A stretch of 63,211 nucleotides of DNA from a virus, in the IMG/VR virus record IMGVR_UViG_3300046680_000175, positions 1 to 63,211 of that record. One strand, given 5' to 3'. Numbering within the stretch: position 1 is the first letter of the stretch; the number at the start of each line of letters is the position of its first letter. Shown here one piece after another: positions 50,320 through 58,212 of the stretch. Below the pieces are notes generated by a model, which was not told the DNA's origin, ran no database searches, and was given only the letters and a program-made list of their open reading frames with translations. Position numbers and translations under genes: made by a program.

Positions 50320-50523
50320 TCACGCCCCCGTGTCGTATTGCGAACATCTGCGGCTGGCCCAGTCTGACCGCCAGTGTTTGTCGCGAAACCTCTTGCATGC
50401 CATGTAGCTGACGTCGAACACCCGCTGCTCGACGAAGTTGACGCACCCTCGGCATGTGCCCGCCTCTTTTCGTTCCAAAATCACAGCCGGATCGCCGTAC
50501 TGGCTTTGCCTCAGAACTGGCAT
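50320..50523 (-). CDS. Small Cys-rich conserved phage protein
   Basis: 67 aa. MPVLRQSQYGDPAVILERKE and CRGCVNFVEQRVFD with later Cys residues suggest a zinc-bound fold. A start 12 bases earlier (50535) is possible. Function unknown. Confidence 0.65.
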   Translation of the reverse strand: MPVLRQSQYGDPAVILERKEAGTCRGCVNFVEQRVFDVSYMACKRFRDKHWRSDWASRRCSQYDTGA

Positions 50524-50599
50524 GCTTTCTCTCATTTAGGATGCCTACATACTACCCCAATTTTCAGACGTAAGCAATTGAATCCTATGGGGAATGACG

Positions 50600-51334
50600 T
50601 TATTCGTCTCCGCTCCAATCAAGCTTTTTCGGCGTCGGCGGAATCGTTTCGAGCGTCGCTAGATTCAGCAGCGTGAAATAGCCGTCTCGGAGCCATCCGC
50701 CTGTGTCGATGTGATAGACGTTGCCGAGCACAGCCGGGCGCTTCAGCGGCGTGTGGCCGACGATGACCGCGCGTACGTCGGGGATGCCCGAGTGATCTTC
50801 GAGCGAGATGCGGTCGCGGCACCAGAGCGTCATTTCGGTGACGCGCTTCAGTTGGTTCTTGCTCTCCGCCTTCTCGAACTTCTCGACCATCTCCGTCCAC
50901 GTCCGGCCCGCGACGTCCGCATGCACGATGCCGACGATGCCTTGCTCCGTCTCGACTTCGATCGCGTACGGCATCAACGACATCCACAATGCAAAGCCGA
51001 TCTGCTCATCGCGCGTCGCGCCGATCAACCAGGCCCCGCCGTTCATCATGTAGTGATCGCGGTCGCGCTGGCCCGGATCGACATATCGAATCGCCATGTC
51101 TTCATGATTGCCCTGCACTGGATGGAACCACGGCTTATCGAGCCACTCGCAGACGAGATGCGATTCGGGGCCGCGGTCGACCAGATCACCAACGGAGAAT
51201 AGGCGATCAACGGCCGGATCGAAGCCCGTCGCGTCGAGTGCGCAGTGGAGCGCGGTGAAGCACCCATGCACGTCACCGACGGCGAAATCTCGACCTACAG
51301 TGTTGCGCTCGAAGCGCTGCACGTATTTGCTCAA
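50600..51334 (-). CDS. Serine/threonine-type metallophosphatase (lambda NinI-like)
   Basis: 244 aa. GDVHG, GDLVDRG, GNHED and VGHTPLKRP are the full PPP-family metal and catalytic motifs. Start at TTG 51334 overlaps the previous stop (TTGA) and has GGAGG 4 bases upstream; an ATG at 51376 would overlap more. Host target unknown. Confidence 0.88.
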   Translation of the reverse strand: MSKYVQRFERNTVGRDFAVGDVHGCFTALHCALDATGFDPAVDRLFSVGDLVDRGPESHLVCEWLDKPWFHPVQGNHEDMAIRYVDPGQRDRDHYMMNGGAWLIGATRDEQIGFALWMSLMPYAIEVETEQGIVGIVHADVAGRTWTEMVEKFEKAESKNQLKRVTEMTLWCRDRISLEDHSGIPDVRAVIVGHTPLKRPAVLGNVYHIDTGGWLRDGYFTLLNLATLETIPPTPKKLDWSGDE

Positions 51335-51762
51335 GCTGCCTCCAATTGCATTTTTCGGGTGCGCACCGGCTCCCACTCAGCGTAACCCTGATTCCATATC
51401 TCGCGCTTTTCCTCGCGAGTGAATCGCTTACCCTGGTCATACTCAGCGTGACACCAGAAGCACGCAGGGCAAGTGAGTTCGTTTGGAACCTTCAGGCCGA
51501 TGCCCTTTCCCTCATTTCGATGCGCCGGCACTGACGTCTCTTCCGGCTCGCGTCGCGGGCAGGTTCCGACAATGCGCAAATAGCAGACTTCATTGCGGCA
51601 CGCAGCCAGATACTTCGAGCCCTCCGCGACGGTCGGCTTCTTGACGCGGCGCTTCATCTCCGAGCGGCGCAACGTCGTCTTCCTATCGGCCAGCGCGAAC
51701 GGCTTCGGCTCCTTCCGCGCGAAACCGGTCCGCTTCATCGGCGTCTTCCTGGTGATGGTCAT
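51331..51762 (-). CDS. DUF1364 family nuclease-like protein
   Basis: 143 aa. Basic N-terminus; CYLRIVGTCPR, VPAHRNEGKG and CPACFWCHAEYDQG provide the Cys/His set typical of DUF1364, an HNH-like group in nin-type regions. Likely DNA processing in recombination. Confidence 0.8.
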   Translation of the reverse strand: MTITRKTPMKRTGFARKEPKPFALADRKTTLRRSEMKRRVKKPTVAEGSKYLAACRNEVCYLRIVGTCPRREPEETSVPAHRNEGKGIGLKVPNELTCPACFWCHAEYDQGKRFTREEKREIWNQGYAEWEPVRTRKMQLEAA

Positions 51763-52229
51763 TCGAATTCCTGCAAGACAGCTTCAACCATAGCCTCCCG
51801 CCCGGCATCGTCAAGGTGCGGCCAAAGATAACGGTACGCGCGCGGCTCGCGCAGGAAGCTGACGATCGACGTGTGCACCTCGCGAAAATCCGAGTCTTCG
51901 AGCGCCTCGTATGCGATCGACTTCGGCATGGCGAAGAAGACGCCGTCCGGGCCCGGCACGAAGTCGCAGTGACCGGCGCCCACTTCGAGCCACTTCCGCA
52001 TGCGGTCGGCGTCGTCGAAGACGTCCTGCGCGGCGAAGAACGCGCCGAGCATCGCGAAGTGGCGTCGATGGAAGCGCGGCGAGCGCGGGATCTTGAACTC
52101 GAACGCGAGCGTCTCGCCGATCTGGAGCTGGTCGATCTGCGCACGGAACCGGCCGTACGCGCGCTGGTGGCGCTCGTCGAGGCCGGCGAGCTTGCCGGTT
52201 TCGTCTTTGCGCAAAATCACCTTGCTCAT
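51759..52229 (-). CDS. DUF1367 family protein
   Basis: 156 aa. FEFKIPRSPRFHRRHFAMLG, YLWPHLDDAGREAMVEAVL and DFVPGPDGVFFAMPKSIAY are DUF1367 hallmarks. Always near phage recombination/nin genes, function unknown. Start ATG 52229 overlaps the previous gene by 4 bases. Confidence 0.85.
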   Translation of the reverse strand: MSKVILRKDETGKLAGLDERHQRAYGRFRAQIDQLQIGETLAFEFKIPRSPRFHRRHFAMLGAFFAAQDVFDDADRMRKWLEVGAGHCDFVPGPDGVFFAMPKSIAYEALEDSDFREVHTSIVSFLREPRAYRYLWPHLDDAGREAMVEAVLQEFE

Positions 52230-52462
52230 GCTTTCAGCTCCGTCAAGCCGCGCCATTCCCTGTCTTGCCAGTAGCTGACTTCACCACGCTCTGCTCGCGC
52301 GATGCATTCTGGGATTTCTTCCTCGCAGCTTGCCCAGTGCCATACGCCGCCCTTGCAGACTGACCATGCCGATTCGAAGAAAAGCGAGCCATCCACGCGC
52401 GTCTCGTAAAGGCCGTCGTGAACCGGCTTGACATCATCGGGAAACCATTCAGTCTTCGTCAC
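52226..52462 (-). CDS. Small hypothetical protein
   Basis: 78 aa from GTG 52462, GGGAAG just upstream. WFPDDVKPVHDGLYETRVDG is a phage pattern of unknown role. Trp-rich. Confidence 0.55.
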   Translation of the reverse strand: MTKTEWFPDDVKPVHDGLYETRVDGSLFFESAWSVCKGGVWHWASCEEEIPECIARAERGEVSYWQDREWRGLTELKA

Positions 52463-52710
52463 TTCTTCCCTCGCATCTGGTTGTATGCGCGGCGCGCGCC
52501 TTTGCTCGACAGTCCCTGAGCCTTGCGGATCTGCATCTCCTCGATGCGGATCTGAAACGCCGACTTGCCATTCCGATACCGACGGCCGCGTTCTGGCTGA
52601 TAACCGGGAGTCGGGTAGCTTCCGCCCAAGTCGTTGAACGCGATCGACACCGATGCCGTCGCTGCCATTGCTGCCGCCATTGCGGCCATGCCCCAAAGTG
52701 CTCGCCTCAC
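52459..52710 (-). CDS. Small hypothetical protein with helix-rich N-terminus
   Basis: 83 aa from GTG 52710, GGAGGAAGG upstream. GMAAMAAAMAATASVSIAF is hydrophobic and could be a membrane or signal helix; the C-terminus is basic (FQIRIEEMQIRKAQGLSSKG). Confidence 0.55.
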   Translation of the reverse strand: MRRALWGMAAMAAAMAATASVSIAFNDLGGSYPTPGYQPERGRRYRNGKSAFQIRIEEMQIRKAQGLSSKGARRAYNQMRGKK

Positions 52711-52913
52711 CCCTTCCTCCTCAGTCGATCCCACGCCTCAGCGTCGAGCGGCCCCTTCTCGTGCAGGTAGCGGATCTCGACGGGCGCGCCAGATGCCGCG
52801 AGCAAAGCCGCTTGCGCGGCCTGCCACGTGCGCCAGTGCGCATCCTTCACGCTGGCGAGGAGGCAGCCGCCGACCTCCTCGTAGAACGCGTCGAACTGTT
52901 CACGAGCGCTCAT
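52707..52913 (-). CDS. Small hypothetical protein
   Basis: 68 aa; GGGAGG ribosome site. MSAREQFDAFYEEVGG and HWRTWQAAQAALLAA resemble the helical W-x-A-W-Q-A pattern seen in many phage accessory proteins. Confidence 0.6.
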   Translation of the reverse strand: MSAREQFDAFYEEVGGCLLASVKDAHWRTWQAAQAALLAASGAPVEIRYLHEKGPLDAEAWDRLRRKG

Positions 52914-52914
52914 T

Positions 52915-53016
52915 TCACCTCCCGAACGCGTGAAAGATCGCGTCAACAGTCGTTTTGATAAGGTCGTGCGCACATAGCGCGTACATTGCGGCGGCGAACA
53001 CATCTCGCTTTTTCAT
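52915..53016 (-). CDS. 33-aa peptide
   Basis: MKKRDVFAAAMYALCAHDLI then KTTVDAIFHAFGR; AAGGTGAT lies before ATG 53016 and an ATGA overlap joins it to the upstream gene. Probably real because of coupling. Confidence 0.5.
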   Translation of the reverse strand: MKKRDVFAAAMYALCAHDLIKTTVDAIFHAFGR

Positions 53017-53108
53017 TGCGGGATCACCTTGAGCAGGAGCTGGAGGCCCATAACGCACACGACCGGCCACACGAGAACGAATACGATTCCTTGTGCGTCG
53101 GGCGTCAT
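53013..53108 (-). CDS. 31-aa membrane peptide
   Basis: AAAGGAG ribosome site, then MTPDAQGIVFVLVWPVVCVM and GLQLLLKVIPQ: one transmembrane helix. ATGA overlaps at both ends. Confidence 0.55.
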   Translation of the reverse strand: MTPDAQGIVFVLVWPVVCVMGLQLLLKVIPQ

Positions 53109-53302
53109 TTCTGCTCCTTTTTCTGCCAAGGCCACTTCCGAAGCTCGCGCTTCTCCCCGGCTTTCCATCGCGGCATAGTGATGTCCCAAATTCTGCGCGT
53201 TGATGGATCGCATTCGAGGATTCGCCAGTGCCAAGGCGAACTCAATGCCACAAACCGATCCATCTGCGCGATCATGGTCCGGCGGCGCTGACGCATGTTC
53301 AT
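53105..53302 (-). CDS. Small basic Trp-rich protein
   Basis: 65 aa (MNMRQRRRTMIAQMDRFVAL, then WHWRILECDPS). ATGA overlap on both sides. Unrecognised; may bind nucleic acid because of its charge. Confidence 0.5.
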   Translation of the reverse strand: MNMRQRRRTMIAQMDRFVALSSPWHWRILECDPSTRRIWDITMPRWKAGEKRELRKWPWQKKEQK

Positions 53303-53385
53303 TTCGGCTCCTTGATCGGCTGAGTCCAGTCACGGCGCTTGACGCCCATGACGGCAAAGTACGCGTCAAAGTCGGCGGGCAGCAT
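53299..53385 (-). CDS. 28-aa peptide
   Basis: MLPADFDAYFAVMGVKRRDW then TQPIKEPK. GAGGAGG lies 8-9 bases upstream; TAATG overlap with the previous gene. Similar tiny frames with F-D-x-Y-F occur in phages. Confidence 0.5.
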   Translation of the reverse strand: MLPADFDAYFAVMGVKRRDWTQPIKEPK

Positions 53386-53954
53386 TACGCGGCCTCCTCG
53401 TAGTCGATCAGGTTGATGTGCACGCGGCCCTTCGGCGCCTTCGGGATCGAGATCAAGCCGGCGGCAGCCGCAAACGGGTTGAACTGCCCTTCCCTCAGCT
53501 TTTTCCTTGTGCGGAAGCGCTTGGAAAGTTCGGCGCTGGTATTCCTCTTGGGTTTCGGTGCGCGCTCGCCTTCCCCCCATGCCCAGACGGGAGTCCAGTC
53601 GCAGCCATTGCTGCGCTTCGCCCAATCTGTGACGTGATACTTCGTTCCTTCGCTTTCCCGAAGCAGTGCCCTAACCCGGTTCCCGGATGCGGACGTCATC
53701 TCGGCGATCTGGTCGGCCGTTCCCGTAAATCCGTTGCGAAGCGCCTCGTCGATCACCTCTTCGCACCACGAGTACGTCGTCGCGCGCAACGCTCCGCGCT
53801 TGGGAAGACCGAGTTCGACGGTGCCGCGATACCTGATCGCGTTTATCGAGCGACCAGGAAACCTGCTGACGCTCGCCTTCAGCGTGCCGGGCTGCTCCCA
53901 CACTTCACGTAGCAGCGCGTCTTCCGCCTCTGTCCATGAATTGCACGCTTTCAT
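53385..53954 (-). CDS. SANT/Myb-like DNA-binding protein
   Basis: 189 aa. NSWTEAEDALLREVWEQPGT and RSINAIRYRGTVELGLPKRG form a Myb/SANT-type fold (residues 5-52); a second HTH lies at 75-100 (GTADQIAEMTSASGNRVRAL). Basic C-terminus. Probably a transcription or replication regulator. Confidence 0.7.
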   Translation of the reverse strand: MKACNSWTEAEDALLREVWEQPGTLKASVSRFPGRSINAIRYRGTVELGLPKRGALRATTYSWCEEVIDEALRNGFTGTADQIAEMTSASGNRVRALLRESEGTKYHVTDWAKRSNGCDWTPVWAWGEGERAPKPKRNTSAELSKRFRTRKKLREGQFNPFAAAAGLISIPKAPKGRVHINLIDYEEAA

Positions 53955-54460
53955 GCGGCCTCCAGTTCGAAGCGCTTCGTCTCTTTGCCGCGACGAACCA
54001 TCACGACTTGCTTCGCTTCGAGACGACGAACCGATTCGCCGGCCGCGCGCGTGTATTGAAGCTTCGTGACCGTCTCAAGCAGCTGCTCGAAGAGCTCGAT
54101 TCCGGCGTTCGCCGCGGGCAGGCCACCGACGCCGAACGCCAGGCGCTCATGCTTGTGGAAGTTTTCGGCCGCGTCGATCATGGCGTTCTGCGCGGCGTAG
54201 ACGATGCTCAAGCCGATCTCGTTATTGCCAGCGTCCTCGCACAGGATCTGCGCGATGTTCAGCGCGTTCGTGACCGTGTGCCATGCACTCTTGTCGTTCG
54301 TGCCACGCGACAGCGAAACTGCGGCAGCATGCACGGCAGTCAGAATCGACGTGCGTGTGCTGGCGTCGAGCGGCACATTGCCGTCGAACAGGAACGAAAT
54401 GATGTCTTTGCGCTTCGACTTCGGCACATGGGCCTTCCTCGGTTTTTTGTTGCCAGCCAT
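53951..54460 (-). CDS. Conserved phage protein
   Basis: 169 aa from ATG 54460. GNKKPRKAHVPKSKRKD then helical segments (AWHTVTNALNIAQILCEDAG). Known as a hypothetical in Burkholderia phage replication regions. Possible nucleic acid binding. Confidence 0.6.
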   Translation of the reverse strand: MAGNKKPRKAHVPKSKRKDIISFLFDGNVPLDASTRTSILTAVHAAAVSLSRGTNDKSAWHTVTNALNIAQILCEDAGNNEIGLSIVYAAQNAMIDAAENFHKHERLAFGVGGLPAANAGIELFEQLLETVTKLQYTRAAGESVRRLEAKQVVMVRRGKETKRFELEAA

Positions 54461-54462
54461 GG

Positions 54463-54813
54463 TCAAAACTCCTCGATTGCCCAGCCTCCGCCGGACTTTT
54501 TTGTATTTGCCGTCACCGCGATGAATCGAAGCGGGTACTGGTCGGCGACGACCTTCACCTTTACCCGTGCATCGTCTTGCCAATAGCCCTTCACCTCATG
54601 GCACTCAAGCGCGCCGGTCGAGAGCATCACGGCGAAGTCAGGCGTGTAGAACGTGTTATCCGCGAGGCGGAATTTCATGCCTTCGAAGCGGTACCAGGCG
54701 ACCTCGCCGGCATGCTTCCGGCTTTCAAGGTGCGCCGCATAGCGCGCTTCCGTGGCGTTCATGGCGCCGGCCTTGAGGCGTCCCAGCGCTTGAATGGCTT
54801 GCTTCGAGCTCAT
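54463..54813 (-). CDS. DUF1064 PD-(D/E)XK nuclease-like protein
   Basis: 116 aa. MNATEARYAAHLESRK, FYTPDFAVML and ALECHEVKGYWQDDARVKVK carry the D...ExK nuclease core typical of DUF1064 (Holliday-junction/PDDEXK). Acts in phage recombination or replication. Confidence 0.85.
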   Translation of the reverse strand: MSSKQAIQALGRLKAGAMNATEARYAAHLESRKHAGEVAWYRFEGMKFRLADNTFYTPDFAVMLSTGALECHEVKGYWQDDARVKVKVVADQYPLRFIAVTANTKKSGGGWAIEEF

Positions 54814-55379
54814 TCAAAAAATTCCCTCAGGCGTTCGATGATCCCGGCCATGGTCCGCGAGGCGTATTGCTCTCGGTATTCGTCGGACACATCGTCGCCG
54901 TCCTCTTCCATTTCCGCCGGCGACGTCATCAAACGCATGCAGCGCGAGCCGGGCGCTCGGATCACGGTCCAGCCCATCCCCTCGAATTCGCGATCGCGCT
55001 GCGCGTCTTTAGCTACGTCGTGATAAGCCTTGCCATCGCACTCCAGCGCGACGCGCGCGACGGGGTTGGCGAAGTCAGCGAAGAAGCGACCAACCGGAAA
55101 CTGCGGCCACATCGGAAGGCCGGCGCACCGGATTTCGCACCATGCCGCGTACTCGATCGGCGTGAACAGGCGCACCCAATCCGCGATCCGATAGGGGTCG
55201 CCTTGCGACCAGCTCGACAACCCGTCATCCACTGCGCGCTTCTTCGTTTCATAGTTCGCGCGAATGGCCCTGAATCGATCGGCGAGCCTCATGTCCGGAG
55301 TCACCTGGAAATATCTGTATTCCGTGATCGAACGAATCAACGCCTCGACGTCCAATTCTCGGCATGAACTCATGCTCAT
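54810..55379 (-). CDS. DUF559/Vsr-like endonuclease
   Basis: 189 aa. FFADFANPVARVALECDGKA and QRDREFEGMGWTVIRAPG match the Vsr-like DUF559 catalytic core (E-C-D-G-x-x-x-H). C-terminal acidic tail. Overlaps neighbours by 4 bases. Confidence 0.8.
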   Translation of the reverse strand: MSMSSCRELDVEALIRSITEYRYFQVTPDMRLADRFRAIRANYETKKRAVDDGLSSWSQGDPYRIADWVRLFTPIEYAAWCEIRCAGLPMWPQFPVGRFFADFANPVARVALECDGKAYHDVAKDAQRDREFEGMGWTVIRAPGSRCMRLMTSPAEMEEDGDDVSDEYREQYASRTMAGIIERLREFFE

Positions 55380-56104
55380 TTGGATGCCTCCTGTGCGGCA
55401 TAGATGGCCACGCGCGCAGCGATGTCGGCCTTCTTCGCCGCTTCGCGCTCGCGTTCCGTGATGACGGCTTTCGCTGCAAGATCTCGCTCCAAATCCTTAT
55501 GCTGGACCACGCTGTCGATCAGCGCCTGCACTTCGCGGAGCTTCCGGCGCGCGGCTGCGGGCAGCGTCGCCTCGTCGACTTGCGGCGGCGGAAGGAGACC
55601 GGCGACGGCCGGCGCAGACAGCAGCCCCGCACGCACGCCGTCGTCGATCACCTTGATGCGGCGCTCAACGTTCCATCCGAGCGATGCCGACCAGTTCGCC
55701 GGCCTACGCGCATCGCGCGCCTCGGCGACCAGTCGCGCGTATGCGTCCTTGAACGCCATGCGCGCACCGATCTCATCGCCAAGGTCGAGAACCGGCTGAG
55801 CAGCTGCGAGCGCCGCTTGGATCTCCGCCGTCCACACGACCGTTTCCGCCTCATCGAGGCCACGCAGCGCAATAGCCCATGCCTCGTCAGGCGCCGGGCG
55901 ACCGTCTGACATGCGGTTGATCACATCGGCGACGGTCAGCAGCCCGCGCACTTCGCGGCGGCAGCGCTCCAGCGCCTTCAGGACTTGCTCTTTCGGGTAC
56001 GCCGACAGGTCTTCGACGAACATGCGCGCAGCGGGCTCGCTGAGCGTGCGACCGCACAGTTCCGCCGTGACGGCGATTGCCTTCAGGACGTCAACCTTAT
56101 CCAT
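55376..56104 (-). CDS. Probable replisome organiser / helicase loader
   Basis: 242 aa from ATG 56104 (56113 is an alternative). The helical N-terminus (LKAIAVTAELCGRTLSEPAA, YPKEQVLKALERCRREVRGL) resembles helicase-loader proteins downstream of lambda-type initiators. Long C-terminal coiled coil (EREREAAKKADIAAR). Inferred by location directly after the initiator. Confidence 0.6.
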   Translation of the reverse strand: MDKVDVLKAIAVTAELCGRTLSEPAARMFVEDLSAYPKEQVLKALERCRREVRGLLTVADVINRMSDGRPAPDEAWAIALRGLDEAETVVWTAEIQAALAAAQPVLDLGDEIGARMAFKDAYARLVAEARDARRPANWSASLGWNVERRIKVIDDGVRAGLLSAPAVAGLLPPPQVDEATLPAAARRKLREVQALIDSVVQHKDLERDLAAKAVITEREREAAKKADIAARVAIYAAQEASK

Positions 56105-56963
56105 GCCGCGCATCCGATTGAGCTTCTGCGATCAGCTTGGCGAACACATCGCCGTTGGTCGCCGTGCGGTCCATCTGCGCCGCGCGCTCTGCCGTCATGC
56201 GGGTACGCGTGGCCCACTCGGTGCGCAGCTTCTCGGCGTCCTTCGCCATCTGGCCGGCGCTGTGCATCGACTGCACGTAGAAGCGGTTGTTGTGCGAGAC
56301 GTAGAACGCGGCGACGGCAGGCGCTTCAGCAGCACCAAGGCGCTTCACGAAGTTGGCCATCTGTGCATTCACCGTCGCGTTGCGAACAGGCGCAGTGCCG
56401 TAGCGTTGCTCGTAGGCAGCGGCGTATGCATTCCACGTTTCGCCAGTCAGTGTCGTTGCCGTCTTTTCGCCGCCAGCGACGAGTGCGACAGCACGGTCGC
56501 TGGAACGCTTTTGGTTCTTGGACGGATTAGAGGACGGATTAGAGGACGTATTGGGTGTCACGCTGACACCCCGTTCCTGTCTCTGTGACACCCCGTTAGC
56601 GTCACGCTGACACCCCGCTCCCGTCTCTGTGACACCCCGTTCGTCACGGGGTAGCACGCTGACGCCCGGCTGCTTCTTGATGCAGATGTCATAGCAAACC
56701 GGGCGACGATCATTGCGATCGATGTACGCAGCAACGATCGCCTGATTACCCTTCTCGATGATCCCCATTGCTTCGAGAGAATCGAGCCGGCGACGGATCG
56801 TGCTTTCCGATAGGCCAGTGTCCCTCTCCAGCGTCGAGGTCGAAGGGAATGCGGCCTTGCCGTTATGGTCTGCGTAATTGGCGAGGCACAGCAGCACGTG
56901 GCGCGACGGTGCGTCCGTCACGAATTGCTGATCCATCGCCCAGGTCATTGCTTGGATACTCAT
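56097..56963 (-). CDS. Replication initiator (lambda O-like, winged HTH)
   Basis: 288 aa. N-terminal HTH_36 domain (residues 10-75: HVLLCLANYADHNGKAAFPS, LERDTGLSESTIRRRLDSLE) binds the origin, a middle linker carries the repeat region, and the C-terminus (TWNAYAAAYEQRYGTAPVRN) would bind the loader. It contains the 22-bp iterons in its own coding sequence, as lambda O does. Confidence 0.8.
   Translation of the reverse strand: MSIQAMTWAMDQQFVTDAPSRHVLLCLANYADHNGKAAFPSTSTLERDTGLSESTIRRRLDSLEAMGIIEKGNQAIVAAYIDRNDRRPVCYDICIKKQPGVSVLPRDERGVTETGAGCQRDANGVSQRQERGVSVTPNTSSNPSSNPSKNQKRSSDRAVALVAGGEKTATTLTGETWNAYAAAYEQRYGTAPVRNATVNAQMANFVKRLGAAEAPAVAAFYVSHNNRFYVQSMHSAGQMAKDAEKLRTEWATRTRMTAERAAQMDRTATNGDVFAKLIAEAQSDARHG
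56521..56669. other. Predicted replication origin with 22-bp iterons
   Basis: TGACACCCCG occurs at 56564-56573, 56586-56595, 56608-56617 and 56630-56639, exactly 22 bp apart; a degenerate fifth copy is TGACGCCCGG at 56660-56669. A 12-bp tandem repeat (GACGGATTAGAG twice, 56521-56544) sits beside them. Two 41-bp units make the array. Confidence 0.75.
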
Positions 56964-57310
56964 GCTGCTGCCTTCGCGCGTTCAAAAAGCTCGCGCTGCG
57001 CCTTCGTGGGCAGTCCGAGCAGTTGTTGTTCGTGTCCGGTGTAGATGCACTCGATCGAGCCGCGCACGGCCAGACGGCCAGCGTCCTGCAGCTCGCGGGC
57101 CACTCGGCACACACTGGAAAGAGGAATGTGAGCTTGGCGCTCGATCTCGTGACGCGTGAGCAGCGTTTCTTCGTTCTCGAAGAGCGCCATCACGATCTCG
57201 TTCTGAGTCGCGCGCTTCGCGACCGTGACGCGGTGGAACGCGATCTGTTGCGTGCCTGCGACGCGGCGTGTGCTGCGCGGGCTGTAGAACTCGGTTTCAG
57301 TGCTTTGCAT
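56960..57310 (-). CDS. Winged-helix regulator or replication accessory
   Basis: 116 aa from ATG 57310. LLTRHEIERQAHIPLSSVCR followed by VARELQDAGRLAVRGSIE is a winged helix-turn-helix. Four-base overlap with the initiator. May help regulate replication; not more can be said. Confidence 0.6.
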   Translation of the reverse strand: MQSTETEFYSPRSTRRVAGTQQIAFHRVTVAKRATQNEIVMALFENEETLLTRHEIERQAHIPLSSVCRVARELQDAGRLAVRGSIECIYTGHEQQLLGLPTKAQRELFERAKAAA

Positions 57311-57411
57311 CGTTTTCTCGTATGGCCATTGGGCCCGATCTGGCGTCGGATTTGGTGGCAACAAAAGGGCAAGAATGTGGCGATTACCGTCCCTTTTCTT
57401 GCCCTTGACTT

Positions 57412-57714
57412 TCACTCGACGATCGCCAGACGCTTCAACGTCTCGGGATTTCCCATTGCGCCAAGCGCGATCGTCGCGATGGCCTGATACATCGTCTTGT
57501 CAACGCAGACTTGGTCATCCGTCACCAGACGAATGCCCGCGTGGGAGATGATCTTGATTGCGCGCTCCAGATCTGCGACATCGCGCGAGACGGTCGCGGC
57601 AGACACACCGATGGCCGATGCGATGGTGTTCTGGCCGACTTCGGAAATTCGCTGCAATGCGATCGACAACGACTTGCGTGCACGTTCATCCGGGGTAACA
57701 GATACTTGTTCCAC
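57412..57714 (-). CDS. CII-like transcriptional activator
   Basis: 100 aa from GTG 57714, with TGAGGA 6 bases upstream. ALQRISEVGQNTIASAIGVS and AATVSRDVADLERAIKII fit phage CII (HTH and following helix, residues 20-55). In lambda it turns on cI and int for lysogeny; the same is inferred here. Confidence 0.8.
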   Translation of the reverse strand: MEQVSVTPDERARKSLSIALQRISEVGQNTIASAIGVSAATVSRDVADLERAIKIISHAGIRLVTDDQVCVDKTMYQAIATIALGAMGNPETLKRLAIVE

Positions 57715-57829
57715 GATGATCCTCAGAGGTTTTGTAATGGTGTCCACTCGTAAAGGCCCCAAGACCGGCCGGCTGAACCGGCTCTATGTCAGTACAACTA
57801 AACCGCCGAAGCGGGGAACTTCGAATTCG

Positions 57830-58129
57830 TTATTTCTTTCGGGCGGATTTGAATTTGCGGCTGGACGTGCCGGCCGGCGGCTGCGTGTCGTCAGAGGCAG
57901 AGAACCGGTCGACGGGACCGTTGCTTGCGTCTGGCGCATAAATCGACTCGAAAGAAACCTCAATGCCACGGGAACGGGAGAACTGGATCAGCTTGATGAC
58001 CGTTTCCGGAGAGGGTGTGGATGCGCCCTTCTCGTACTGGGAAACCATCGACTGACTTACGCCGATTGCAGTGCCCAATTCGGTCTGGGAGACTTTAAGA
58101 AGTCTGCGGAGGGTGAGTATCGGGTTCAT
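57830..58129 (-). CDS. Cro-like HTH regulator
   Basis: 99 aa. LKVSQTELGTAIGVSQSMVS then QYEKGASTPSPETVIKLIQF is an HTH_3 domain. First gene of the leftward early operon, divergent from the CI-like gene. Its ATG at 58129 has no ribosome site and lies 7 bases after the -10 box, so the mRNA is probably leaderless. Basic, low-complexity tail. Confidence 0.82.
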   Translation of the reverse strand: MNPILTLRRLLKVSQTELGTAIGVSQSMVSQYEKGASTPSPETVIKLIQFSRSRGIEVSFESIYAPDASNGPVDRFSASDDTQPPAGTSSRKFKSARKK

Positions 58130-58136
58130 GCAGCAA

Positions 58137-58165
58137 ATATTAGTCCGACTTCTCGCGAAAGTCAA
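58137..58165 (-). promoter_or_regulatory. Leftward early promoter (cro promoter)
   Basis: On the minus strand TTGACT (58165-58160), 17 bases and TAATAT (58142-58137): near-perfect sigma70 spacing and boxes. Confidence 0.85.
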
Positions 58166-58175
58166 CAGTCGGACT
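58142..58175. promoter_or_regulatory. Operator pair at the cro/cI divide
   Basis: AGTCCGACT (58142-58150) and AGTCGGACT (58167-58175), each itself a dyad (AGTC-n-GACT), 25 bp apart. They abut the -10 and -35 boxes of the cro promoter. Confidence 0.75.
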
Positions 58176-58204
58176 GCTTGCAAAGCATTAGTGGCACTTA
58201 TATC
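58176..58204 (+). promoter_or_regulatory. Probable repressor-maintenance promoter
   Basis: TTATAT (58198-58203) is a plausible -10, with a poor -35 next to the operator at 58167-58175. That is the layout of lambda PRM, where bound CI stimulates its own gene. The CI ATG at 58213 has no ribosome site. Confidence 0.5.
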
Positions 58205-58212
58205 TTTCGCCC

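Noticed and set aside
56557-56639. CRISPR-like short repeats
   Set aside because: The 22-bp period leaves only 12-base gaps that are themselves repeated; no cas genes. Better explained as replication iterons.
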